Part shown: positions 41,365-49,925 of the stretch, one piece after another | How positions within the stretch are numbered: the stretch's first letter is position 1 | Layout of the letters: each line of letters begins with the position of its first letter | From: Noviherbaspirillum_A sp047237965 | GTDB lineage: Bacteria > Pseudomonadota > Gammaproteobacteria > Burkholderiales > Burkholderiaceae_D | Reading direction: 5' to 3' | Length of the DNA stretch: 64,000 bases | NCBI RefSeq assembly: GCF_047237965.1 | Contig: NZ_JBDFLX010000001.1 | Span: 1-64,000 of the forward strand | Made by a program: the position numbers and the translations under genes | The notes under the pieces: model-generated | What the model was told of the DNA's origin: nothing | What the model saw: only the letters and a program-made list of their open reading frames with translations | Database searches by the model: none

Positions 41365-41907
41365 GTTTCTCCTCTCGGGTGAGATATCCGCAGATGAACT
41401 GCGCAACAAATCGACACATCAAAATAGTTGGTGAACGGATAATACCATGCGGTTTAGGCCATTACATATAGAGAATTGACCATATGCAATGATCTTAACT
41501 AACCTACATTTTGCCACAGGCTGATGGCCCAAACGGGGCTTGTCAAATAGCCTAAACCACGATTTTGATACTTTGTAGTTTTTATGCAACGTCTTTGGGG
41601 CAGGCCAGGGAATGGCTGCTTTCTTCCGACGTCCAACTTCCCAGTATTCTGCCCTGTCTGACTTTTGCGGTATTGCAAAATAGCAAACTGTTGTCATTTG
41701 TAGACTTTTCGGGTGGTGTTAGGCAAGGCGATGGAATTGTATATTTTATATTATTACCTACAGGCAACCTTATTCCGCGAGTAAGGTCTTTCCCCTGCTG
41801 CAACGCCTGCCAGTTGCAACGCCATGATAAAATGATGAGTTTTGAGGCTGGGTTATTCCCTCACGCTTGCCTCGCTTCCAACCTGAATCAGTTGAGCTGA
41901 ACATCCC
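41365..41907 (+). promoter_or_regulatory. 543-base gap between ompA-like gene and gyrA
   Basis: The region is more AT-rich than its neighbours, most clearly around 41690-41760 (TGTATATTTTATATTATT), which fits the gyrA promoter zone, though I cannot fix a -35/-10 pair. A 13-base inverted repeat (12 matches) lies at 41451-41463 and 41546-41558. The small open frames here have no coding character. Confidence 0.4.
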
Positions 41908-44553
41908 ATGGATTTATTCGCAAAAGAAACTATTCCCATTTCTTTGGAAGAAGAAATGCGCAAGAGCTATATCGAATACGCGATGAGCGTAATCGTTGGA
42001 CGCGCGCTTCCGGATGTGCGGGACGGTTTGAAGCCGGTGCACAGGCGGGTGCTCTTTTCCATGCATGAAATGAATAATGTGTGGAACCGGCCTTACGTGA
42101 AATGCGCGCGCGTCGTTGGCGAGACCATGGGTAAATACCATCCGCATGGCGATGCGTCGATTTATGACACGCTGGTCCGAATGGCCCAGCCATTCTCCCT
42201 GCGCTACATGCTGGTGGATGGGCAGGGTAACTTTGGCTCGGTCGATGGCGACGGCGCTGCGGCGATGCGTTATACCGAGTGCCGGCTGGACAAGATCGCC
42301 GGCGAGATGCTGGCCGACATCGACAAGGAAACCGTCGACTTCGTGCCCAACTACGACGGCAAGGAAAAAGAGCCGTCGGTATTGCCAACCCGTATTCCCA
42401 ATCTGCTGATCAACGGCTCGTCCGGTATCGCAGTGGGCATGGCCACCAATATTCCACCGCATAACATCACGGAAGTCATCGACGGTGCGCTGCATGTGCT
42501 GCACAACCCCGACGCCACGGTGGATGAACTGATCGAGCGTATCCCGGCGCCCGATTTCCCCACCGGTGGCATCATTTATGGCATCTCTGGCGTGCGCGAC
42601 GGCTATCGTACCGGCCGCGGCCGCGTTGTGATGCGCGCGAAGACGCATTTCGAGGAATTCGGCAAGGAACATCGCACCGCGATCATCGTCGACGAGCTGC
42701 CTTATCAGGTAAACAAGAAGTCGCTGCTGGAAAGAATCGCCGAGCTGGTGCGCGACAAGAAGCTGGAAGGTATCTCCGACATCCGCGACGAGTCGGACAA
42801 ATCCGGCATGCGCGTGGTGATCGAGCTCAAGCGCGGCGAAGTCGCCGAGGTGGTGCTCAACAATCTGTACAAGCAGACCCAGCTGCAGGACACCTTCGGC
42901 ATGAACATGGTCGCGCTGGTGGACGGTCAGCCCAAGCTGCTGAACCTGAAGCAGCTGCTGGAATCCTTCCTCTCGCACCGCCGCGAAGTGGTGACGCGGC
43001 GCACCGTGTTCGAATTGCGCAAGGCGCGCGAGCGCGGCCACCTGCTCGAAGGCCTGGCCGTTGCGCTGGCCAATATCGACGACTTCATCGCCATCATCAA
43101 GGCGGCGCCGACGCCGCCGGTGGCCAAGGGCGAGCTGATGGCGCGGGCCTGGGACTCGTCCATGGTCCGTGAAATGCTGGCCCGCACCGGCGAGAGCAAT
43201 GTTGGCGGCATCGACGCCTTCCGTCCGGCCAACCTGCCGCGCCACTACGGCATCCAGCCCGATGGCATGTACAAGCTGTCGGACGACCAGGCGCAGGAAA
43301 TCCTGCAGATGCGCTTGCAGCGCCTGACCGGCCTGGAGCAGGACAAGATCGTCAACGAGTACCGCGAAGTGATGGAAACCATCGCCGACCTACTGGATAT
43401 CCTGGCGCGGCCGGAGCGGGTGACTTCGATCATTACCGACGAGATGACCGCCGCCCGCAACGAATACGGCGGCGGCAAGGACCCGCGTCGCTCGACCATC
43501 GAAAACAATGCCACCGACCTCGGCACCGAAGACTTGATCACGCCGCAGGACATGGTGGTGACGCTGTCGCACACCGGTTACATGAAGTCGCAGCCAGTCT
43601 CTGAATACCGCGCCCAGAAGCGCGGCGGTCGCGGCAAGCAGGCGATGGCGACCAAGGATGACGACTGGATCGACCAGATCTTCATCGCCAACACCCACGA
43701 CTATATATTGTGCTTCTCCAACCGCGGGCGGCTGTACTGGCTCAAGGTGTGGGAAGTGCCGCAGGGTTCGCGCAATTCGCGCGGCCGGCCTATCGTCAAC
43801 ATGTTCCCGCTGCAGGATGGCGAGAAAATTACCGTCGTGCTGCCGCTGTCGGGCGAGAACCGCACCTTCCCCGAAGATCATTACATCTTCATGGCGACCA
43901 GCCTGGGCACGGTCAAGAAGACGCCGCTGTCCGACTTCAGCAACCCGCGCAAGGCCGGCATCATTGCCGTCGACCTTGATGAGGGCGACTTCCTGATCGG
44001 CGCGGCGCTGACCGATGGCGAGCATGACGTGATGCTGTTCTCCGACTCCGGCAAGGCGGTGCGCTTCGACGAGAACGATGTGCGTCCGATGGGCCGCACC
44101 GCACGCGGCGTGCGTGGCATGAGCCTGGAAGAAGGGCAGCAGGTCATCGCCCTGCTGGTGGCGGAAAACGAGCAGCAATCGGTGCTGACGGCGACCGAGA
44201 ACGGCTATGGCAAGCGCACGCCGATCACGGAATACACCCGTCATGGCCGCGGCACCAAGGGCATGATCGCGATCCAGACCAGCGAGCGCAATGGCAAGGT
44301 GGTGGCGGCGACGCTGGTCGATGTCAGCGACGAGATCCTGCTCATCACCACCGGCGGCGTGCTGATCCGTACCCGGGTTGCCGAAATCCGTGAGATGGGC
44401 CGCGCCACCCAGGGCGTGACCCTGATTGCGGTGGAAGACGGCACCCATCTGTCGGGCTTGCAGCGTATCGTGGAATCGGATGTGGCCGAGGCGGATGAAG
44501 ACAATCCCGACGCCCCCGACGCCCCCGATGCTCCGGTGGCGGAACAGGAATAA
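41908..44553 (+). CDS. gyrA: DNA gyrase subunit A
   Basis: The 881-residue subunit breaks and rejoins DNA to introduce negative supercoils. Visible: N-terminal SYIEYAMSVIVGRALPDVRDG, active-site Tyr in AAMRYTECRL (about 124), and six beta-propeller blades in the C-terminal third including the GyrA box (QKRGGRGKQ). In the quinolone region the sequence is HPHGDASIYDTLV: residue 83 is Ala and 84 Ser, where E. coli has Ser83 and Ala84; Asp87 is kept. The C-terminus is acidic (PDAPDAPDAPVAEQE). It heads the aromatic amino acid block. Confidence 0.98.
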   Translation: MDLFAKETIPISLEEEMRKSYIEYAMSVIVGRALPDVRDGLKPVHRRVLFSMHEMNNVWNRPYVKCARVVGETMGKYHPHGDASIYDTLVRMAQPFSLRYMLVDGQGNFGSVDGDGAAAMRYTECRLDKIAGEMLADIDKETVDFVPNYDGKEKEPSVLPTRIPNLLINGSSGIAVGMATNIPPHNITEVIDGALHVLHNPDATVDELIERIPAPDFPTGGIIYGISGVRDGYRTGRGRVVMRAKTHFEEFGKEHRTAIIVDELPYQVNKKSLLERIAELVRDKKLEGISDIRDESDKSGMRVVIELKRGEVAEVVLNNLYKQTQLQDTFGMNMVALVDGQPKLLNLKQLLESFLSHRREVVTRRTVFELRKARERGHLLEGLAVALANIDDFIAIIKAAPTPPVAKGELMARAWDSSMVREMLARTGESNVGGIDAFRPANLPRHYGIQPDGMYKLSDDQAQEILQMRLQRLTGLEQDKIVNEYREVMETIADLLDILARPERVTSIITDEMTAARNEYGGGKDPRRSTIENNATDLGTEDLITPQDMVVTLSHTGYMKSQPVSEYRAQKRGGRGKQAMATKDDDWIDQIFIANTHDYILCFSNRGRLYWLKVWEVPQGSRNSRGRPIVNMFPLQDGEKITVVLPLSGENRTFPEDHYIFMATSLGTVKKTPLSDFSNPRKAGIIAVDLDEGDFLIGAALTDGEHDVMLFSDSGKAVRFDENDVRPMGRTARGVRGMSLEEGQQVIALLVAENEQQSVLTATENGYGKRTPITEYTRHGRGTKGMIAIQTSERNGKVVAATLVDVSDEILLITTGGVLIRTRVAEIREMGRATQGVTLIAVEDGTHLSGLQRIVESDVAEADEDNPDAPDAPDAPVAEQE

Positions 44554-44579
44554 ACCAGGCGGTCGCAAGGAACCAGGAC

Positions 44580-45656
44580 ATGAGTGATGACAAGCTGACC
44601 CCGCTGCGCGAACGCATCGACGCAATCGACAGACAGATTCTTGAGCTGTTGAATCAGCGTGCCGGCGTGGCCCAGGAAGTCGGGCATGTGAAGGCGGAAA
44701 CGAATGCGCCGGTGTTCCGGCCGGAACGGGAACTGCAGGTGCTGCGCAATGCGGCGCAGCGCAACCCCGGCCCGCTGGCAGATGGCGATGTGCAGACCAT
44801 CTTCCGCGAGATCATGTCGGCCTGCCGGGCGTTGGAGAAGCGGGTAACGGTGGCTTATCTTGGTCCGGTCGGCACCTTCAGCGAGCAGGCCGTGTATCAG
44901 CAGTTCGGCCATGCGGTGGAAGGCATGCCGTGCGCGTCAATCGATGAAGTGTTTCGCGCGGCGGAGGCCGGCACCGCCGACTTCGGTGTGGTGCCCGTAG
45001 AGAATTCCACCGAGGGCGCGATCAATCGCACGCTCGACCTGCTGCTGCAGACGCCGCTGACCATCAGCGGCGAGGTCTCGCTGCCGGTGCATCACAGCCT
45101 GATGACGAAGAGCGGCGCGATGGAAGGCGTGAGCCAGATCTGCGCGCATCCGCAGGCGCTGGCGCAGTGCCAGGCCTGGCTGAACCAGCACTATCCATCC
45201 ATCCAGCGCAACCCGGTATCGTCCAATGGCGAAGCGGCGCGCATGGCTGCCGAGAACCCGGCGGTGGCGGCAATTGCCGGCGAGATCGCCGGCGAAAAGC
45301 ATGGCCTTCAGGTGGTCAATGCGCATATCCAGGACGATCCGCACAACCGTACCCGTTTTGCCGTGATCGGCCGGCTGCGCACGGCGCCAAGCGGGCATGA
45401 CCATACCTCGCTGGTGCTGTCGGTGGCCAACAAGGCGGGCGCGGTCTACAACCTGCTGGCCCCGCTGGCCAAGCATGGCGTGTCCATGACGCGCTTTGAA
45501 TCCCGGCCTGCCCGCATGGGAACCTGGGAATATTATTTCTACGTCGATGTCGAGGGCCATCGCGACGACGAGCGCATGGCAAAAGCCCTGGCCGAACTGA
45601 AGGAAAACGCCGCCTTCTTCAAGGTGCTGGGTTCCTATCCCTGCAGTCTGTCCTAG
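44580..45656 (+). CDS. pheA: Bifunctional chorismate mutase/prephenate dehydratase
   Basis: The 358-residue P-protein has chorismate mutase at about 1-90 (LRERIDAIDRQILELLNQRA), prephenate dehydratase at about 95-270 (VAYLGPVGTFSEQAVYQQFG, VPVENSTEGAINRTLD), and a regulatory ACT domain at about 280-355 (ANKAGAVYNLLAPLAKHGVSMTRFESRP split over two motifs, with ESRP as the phenylalanine-binding site). Feedback inhibition by phenylalanine is therefore likely. AAGGA lies upstream. It follows gyrA after only 26 bases; serC, often placed between them in Burkholderiales, is missing here. Confidence 0.97.
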   Translation: MSDDKLTPLRERIDAIDRQILELLNQRAGVAQEVGHVKAETNAPVFRPERELQVLRNAAQRNPGPLADGDVQTIFREIMSACRALEKRVTVAYLGPVGTFSEQAVYQQFGHAVEGMPCASIDEVFRAAEAGTADFGVVPVENSTEGAINRTLDLLLQTPLTISGEVSLPVHHSLMTKSGAMEGVSQICAHPQALAQCQAWLNQHYPSIQRNPVSSNGEAARMAAENPAVAAIAGEIAGEKHGLQVVNAHIQDDPHNRTRFAVIGRLRTAPSGHDHTSLVLSVANKAGAVYNLLAPLAKHGVSMTRFESRPARMGTWEYYFYVDVEGHRDDERMAKALAELKENAAFFKVLGSYPCSLS

Positions 45657-45733
45657 CGCGCCGGCGGCGCTTGTTCGCCGCCTGACGCCTGCTTCCCGCT
45701 GCTGTCAAGTCAACCACTGAATTACAGATCATC

Positions 45734-46843
45734 ATGCCTACAGAATTTGGACCCGAATATGTACGCCGCCTGGCGCCTTATCAGGCCGGCAAGCCGATTT
45801 CCGAAGTAGCCCGTGAATTCGGCCTGGACGAGGCGGGCATCGTCAAGCTGGCCTCCAATGAAAACCCGCTGGGCATGCCGGAATCGGCGCGCCAGGCCAT
45901 GCTGGCGGCGGTAGCTGACATCGGCCGCTATCCCGACGCCAACGGCTTCGAGCTGAAGAAGGCCATCAGCGCGAAATACCAGGTGCCCGAAGACTGGATC
46001 ACGCTGGGCAATGGCAGCAACGACATCCTTGAGCTGGCCGCGCATGCCTTCGTGCAGCCGCAGCAGTCCATCGTCTATTCCGAGTATTCGTTCGCCGTCT
46101 ATGCGCTGGCAACCCAGGGCGTGGGCGCGCGCGCCATCGTGGTGCCGTCGGTGAACTACGGCCATGATCTGGGCGCCATGGCGCGCGCCATCGAGGCGGA
46201 CACGCGGCTGGTCTTCATTGCCAATCCCAACAATCCGACCGGCACCTTCGTTCCCGCTGCCGAGATCGAGAAATTCCTGGTCGCGGTGCCGCCCGAAGTC
46301 GTGGTGGTGCTGGACGAGGCCTACAACGAATACCTGGCGCCACAGCTGCAGTACGAGTCGGTTGAATGGGTGAGGCGTTTCCCCAACCTGCTGGTGTCGC
46401 GCACCATGTCCAAGGCTTACGGCCTGGCCGGACTGCGCGTTGGCTTTGCGATCGCCCAGCCGCAGCTGACCGATCTGCTGAACCGGATACGCCAGCCGTT
46501 CAACGTCAACAGCCTGGCGCAGGCGGCGGCAATCGCGGCCCTGAACGACAAGGAATTCCTGCACAAGAGCGCGCAGATGAATGCGGCCGGCTATGTCCAG
46601 CTGACCGAGGCGTTCGATGACATGGGCATCGAGTATGTGCCGTCCTACGGCAACTTCGTGCTGATGAAGGCAGGCAATGACGACGCCGCCGGCAGCCGCG
46701 TCAATCTGGCCCTGCTGAAGCAGGGCGTGATCGTGCGGCCGGTCAACAACTACGGCCTGCCACAGTGGCTGCGGATTTCCATCGGCCTGCCGCAGGAGAA
46801 TGCGGCGTTCCTCAATGCGCTGAAGAAGGCGTTGGCCGCGTGA
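45734..46843 (+). CDS. hisC: Histidinol-phosphate/aromatic aminotransferase
   Basis: The 369-residue PLP enzyme of aminotransferase fold I has substrate/cofactor block SNENPLGMP, NPNNPTGTF and the PLP-binding Lys in SRTMSKAYGLAGLR. In this gene cluster, between pheA and tyrA, it most likely transaminates aromatic keto acids as well as histidinol phosphate; in genomes with a second hisC copy this one is called hisC2. The start MPTEFGPEYVRRL is typical of the family. Confidence 0.94.
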   Translation: MPTEFGPEYVRRLAPYQAGKPISEVAREFGLDEAGIVKLASNENPLGMPESARQAMLAAVADIGRYPDANGFELKKAISAKYQVPEDWITLGNGSNDILELAAHAFVQPQQSIVYSEYSFAVYALATQGVGARAIVVPSVNYGHDLGAMARAIEADTRLVFIANPNNPTGTFVPAAEIEKFLVAVPPEVVVVLDEAYNEYLAPQLQYESVEWVRRFPNLLVSRTMSKAYGLAGLRVGFAIAQPQLTDLLNRIRQPFNVNSLAQAAAIAALNDKEFLHKSAQMNAAGYVQLTEAFDDMGIEYVPSYGNFVLMKAGNDDAAGSRVNLALLKQGVIVRPVNNYGLPQWLRISIGLPQENAAFLNALKKALAA

Positions 46844-46866
46844 CCGGTTCGCAGCGGGAGCACGGC

Positions 46867-47778
46867 ATGACGACGCCACTGTTTCGCAAGATCGCCATTT
46901 TTGGCGTTGGCCTGATCGGCGGCTCCTTCGCGCTGGCCCTGAAAAAGGCCGGCGCCGTCGGGCAGATCGTCGGCGCCGGACGTACCCGGCACTCTCTGGA
47001 ACGGGCGCGCGAACTGGGCATCATCGATGCCTACACCACCTCGCCGGCCGAAGCGGTCGATGGCGCCGACCTGGTGCTGATCGCAGCGCCCGTGGCGCAG
47101 ACCGGCGCGATTCTGGCCTCCATCCAGCCCCATCTGGGTGCTGGTACGGTGGTCACCGACGCCGGCAGTACCAAGACCGACGTGGTGGCGGCGGCGCGCG
47201 CCGCGCTGGGCAGCAAGATTGCCTGTTTCGTGCCCGGCCATCCGATCGCGGGACGCGAACAGAACGGCCCGGATGCCGCGCTTGCCGACCTGTATGTCGG
47301 CAAGAAGGTGGTGCTGGCCGCCCTGCCGGAAAACGCCGACGGAGATGTCGAGCGGGTAGCCCAGGCCTGGCGGCAGTGCGGCGCGGTGATCCATGCCCTG
47401 ACCGCGGAGGAGCATGACCGCGTCTTTGCCGCCGTCAGCCATCTGCCGCATCTGCTGGCCTATGCGCTGGTGGATGACATCGCCAGAAAGCCGCATGCCG
47501 ACCTGCTGTTCCAGTATGCCGCCAGCGGCTTCCGGGATTTCACCCGCATCGCCGGCTCCTCGCCGGAAATGTGGCGCGACATTACGCTGGCCAACCAGGA
47601 TGCGATGCTGGTCGAGCTCGATGCCTACCTGGCACAGCTCCAGCGGCTGCGCGCCATGCTGGCTGCCGCCGACGGCGTTGCGCTGGAGTCGGTGTATGCC
47701 AACGCACAGAAAGCGCGGCACGACTGGATCAGCACCATCGAAGCGGCGGAAAAGCAAACAAGACAAGGCGGTGACTGA
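46867..47778 (+). CDS. tyrA: Prephenate dehydrogenase
   Basis: The 303-residue NAD(P)-dependent enzyme makes 4-hydroxyphenylpyruvate for tyrosine. The N-terminal Rossmann motif is IFGVGLIGGSFALAL; other markers are DAGSTKTDVV, the catalytic His in PGHPIAGRE and FRDFTRIAGSSPEMW. CGGGAGCACGGC precedes the chosen ATG, and the first ATG of the frame (46765) lies inside hisC. The stop overlaps the aroA start by one base (TGATG), so the two are coupled. Confidence 0.96.
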   Translation: MTTPLFRKIAIFGVGLIGGSFALALKKAGAVGQIVGAGRTRHSLERARELGIIDAYTTSPAEAVDGADLVLIAAPVAQTGAILASIQPHLGAGTVVTDAGSTKTDVVAAARAALGSKIACFVPGHPIAGREQNGPDAALADLYVGKKVVLAALPENADGDVERVAQAWRQCGAVIHALTAEEHDRVFAAVSHLPHLLAYALVDDIARKPHADLLFQYAASGFRDFTRIAGSSPEMWRDITLANQDAMLVELDAYLAQLQRLRAMLAAADGVALESVYANAQKARHDWISTIEAAEKQTRQGGD

Positions 47779-49103
47779 TGAAGCGCTATCCACATACACT
47801 CGACCTGCAGCCGGCCATCCATGCCGCCGGCACGGTCAGGCTGCCGGGCTCGAAAAGCATTTCCAACCGCACGCTGCTGCTGGCCGCGCTGGCCGAAGGC
47901 ACGACCGATATCCGCGAATTGCTGGCGTCCGACGATACCCACGTGATGCTGATGGCCCTGCAAAAGCTGGGCGTGCGCTGGGAGCAGGCGGGCGAGAGCC
48001 AGGACTACACGGTGCAGGGCGTGGCCGGCGCATTCCCGACCCACCAGGCCGACCTGTTCATGGGCAATGCCGGCACCGCGATCCGGCCGCTGACGGCGGC
48101 GCTGGCCGTCACCGGTGGCGACTACACGCTGCATGGGGTGGCGCGCATGCATGAAAGGCCGATCGGCGACCTGGTCGACGCGCTCAACGCGGTCGGCGCG
48201 CGGATCGCCTATACCGGCGAGGTCGGCTATCCGCCGCTGCATATCCAGCGCGGCATGATCCATACCCACCGGATGGCGGTGCGCGGCAATGTGTCGAGCC
48301 AGTTCCTGACGGCGTTGCTGATGGCCGCGCCGCTGATGGCGCGCGAGCAGCCGGTCACGATCAACGTGGTCGGCGAACTGATCTCCAAGCCCTATATCGA
48401 AATCACGCTGAACCTGATGCGCCGCTTCGGCGTCGAGGTCGAGCGCGATGGCTGGCAGTCTTTCACGGTGCCGGCCGGCGCGCACTATGCCAGCCCGGGG
48501 AGCATCCATGTCGAGGGCGACGCCTCCTCTGCCTCCTACTTCCTGGCCGCCGGCGCGATCGCAGGCGGCCCGGTCAGGGTGGAAGGCGTGGGGCGCGACA
48601 GCATCCAGGGCGACCTGCGCTTCGTCGAGGCGCTTGAGCGGATGGGCGCCTCGATCAGCATGGGCGAGAACTGGGTGGAGGCGCGTTCCAACGGCGCGCT
48701 CAAGGCGATCGACGCCGACTTCAACCACATACCGGATGCGGCAATGACCATCGCGGTGGCTGCGCTGTACGCCGACGGCCCGTCGACGCTGCGCAATATC
48801 GGCAGCTGGCGGGTCAAGGAAACCGACCGCCTGACGGCCATGGCCACCGAACTGCGCAAGCTGGGGGCCGAGGTGGAAGAGGGCGCCGACTACCTGCGCG
48901 TGACGCCGCCGGCCACCATCCTGCCGGCGGCCATCGATACCTACGACGACCACCGCATGGCCATGTGCTTTTCACTGGCTTCGCTGACCGGCCAGGCACG
49001 GCGCGGCAGCCGCATCCGCATCAATGATCCGAAATGCGTGGCCAAGACCTTCCCCGATTATTTCGACGCCTTCGCATCGATCACCAAGGACGAACTGTTC
49101 TAA
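47778..49103 (+). CDS. aroA: 3-phosphoshikimate 1-carboxyvinyltransferase (EPSP synthase)
   Basis: The 441-residue shikimate pathway enzyme has the N-terminal LPGSKSISNRTLLLAAL, phosphoenolpyruvate loop FMGNAGTAIRPL (a class I type, glyphosate-sensitive motif), and C-terminal VKETDRLTAMATELRKLG and DDHRMAMCFSLA. It combines shikimate-3-phosphate and PEP. It overlaps tyrA and cmk by one base each (TGATG, TAATG), a tight translational chain of three genes. Confidence 0.97.
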   Translation: MKRYPHTLDLQPAIHAAGTVRLPGSKSISNRTLLLAALAEGTTDIRELLASDDTHVMLMALQKLGVRWEQAGESQDYTVQGVAGAFPTHQADLFMGNAGTAIRPLTAALAVTGGDYTLHGVARMHERPIGDLVDALNAVGARIAYTGEVGYPPLHIQRGMIHTHRMAVRGNVSSQFLTALLMAAPLMAREQPVTINVVGELISKPYIEITLNLMRRFGVEVERDGWQSFTVPAGAHYASPGSIHVEGDASSASYFLAAGAIAGGPVRVEGVGRDSIQGDLRFVEALERMGASISMGENWVEARSNGALKAIDADFNHIPDAAMTIAVAALYADGPSTLRNIGSWRVKETDRLTAMATELRKLGAEVEEGADYLRVTPPATILPAAIDTYDDHRMAMCFSLASLTGQARRGSRIRINDPKCVAKTFPDYFDAFASITKDELF

Positions 49104-49786
49104 TGGCTGGCCATCCCATTCCCGTTATCGCCATCGATGGCCCGACTGCCTCCGGCAAGGGCACCGTGGCGCACCGCGTCGCCGACCGTCTGGGCTTTCA
49201 CTACCTGGATTCCGGCGCGCTGTACCGGCTGACGGCGCTGTGCGCGCTGCGCCAGGATACGTCGCTCAAAGACGAGCATGCGCTGGCCAAGCTGGCCGAA
49301 CACCTGCCGTGCTCCTTTGTGGGCGAACATATCTATCTCGGCAAGGAAGACGTCAGCCAGGCCATCCGCAAGGAAGAAGTCGGCAACACCGCTTCCCGCA
49401 TCGCCGTGCTGCCCACGGTCCGGCATGCGCTGGCCGGCCTGCAGCTGGGCTTTCGCAAGCCGCCCGGACTGGTAGCCGACGGGCGCGACATGGGCACGGT
49501 GATCTTTCCGAATGCACAACTCAAGGTTTTCCTCACTGCAAGTGTGGAAGCTCGTGCGCAGAGGCGTTATAAGCAATTGATTGAAAAAGGTTTTGCTGCT
49601 AACATGGCCGACCTTCTTCAAGATTTGACTGAACGCGACGCGCGCGACGCCAACCGTTCGATAGCACCCCTCAAACCTGCCGAAGGGGCATACCTGCTGG
49701 ATACTTCCGACATGAGCGCCGATGAGGCCGTCAGTCAGGTTCTTAACTGGTACGCGGCTGTAAAGAAAAGGCATGAAGCCGGTTGA
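49103..49786 (+). CDS. cmk: Cytidylate kinase
   Basis: The 227-residue kinase phosphorylates CMP and dCMP. It has the P-loop AIDGPTASGKGTVAHRVA, DSGALYRLTALCAL, GRDMGTVIFPNAQLKVFLTAS and the lid region QRRYKQLIEKG. The start ATG shares its A with the aroA stop (TAATG); an upstream ATG at 49034 lies within aroA. The cmk-rpsA order that follows is conserved in most proteobacteria. Confidence 0.97.
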   Translation: MAGHPIPVIAIDGPTASGKGTVAHRVADRLGFHYLDSGALYRLTALCALRQDTSLKDEHALAKLAEHLPCSFVGEHIYLGKEDVSQAIRKEEVGNTASRIAVLPTVRHALAGLQLGFRKPPGLVADGRDMGTVIFPNAQLKVFLTASVEARAQRRYKQLIEKGFAANMADLLQDLTERDARDANRSIAPLKPAEGAYLLDTSDMSADEAVSQVLNWYAAVKKRHEAG

Positions 49787-49925
49787 AAATCGCACATTCC
49801 GGCGGCATTTAGGAAGTTCTGGCAGTACCTGGTGCCGCGCATGACCCAAGCCCTGCGCGGTGTTGAAAAACCTTAACCCAGATGTCTCGCATGTCGCGTT
49901 GCACTGGCTAACCCCAATCTAACCT

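Noticed and set aside
41419..41697. A 92-codon minus-strand frame upstream of gyrA
   Set aside because: No ribosome site, odd composition, and it runs through the inverted repeat in an AT-rich regulatory gap.
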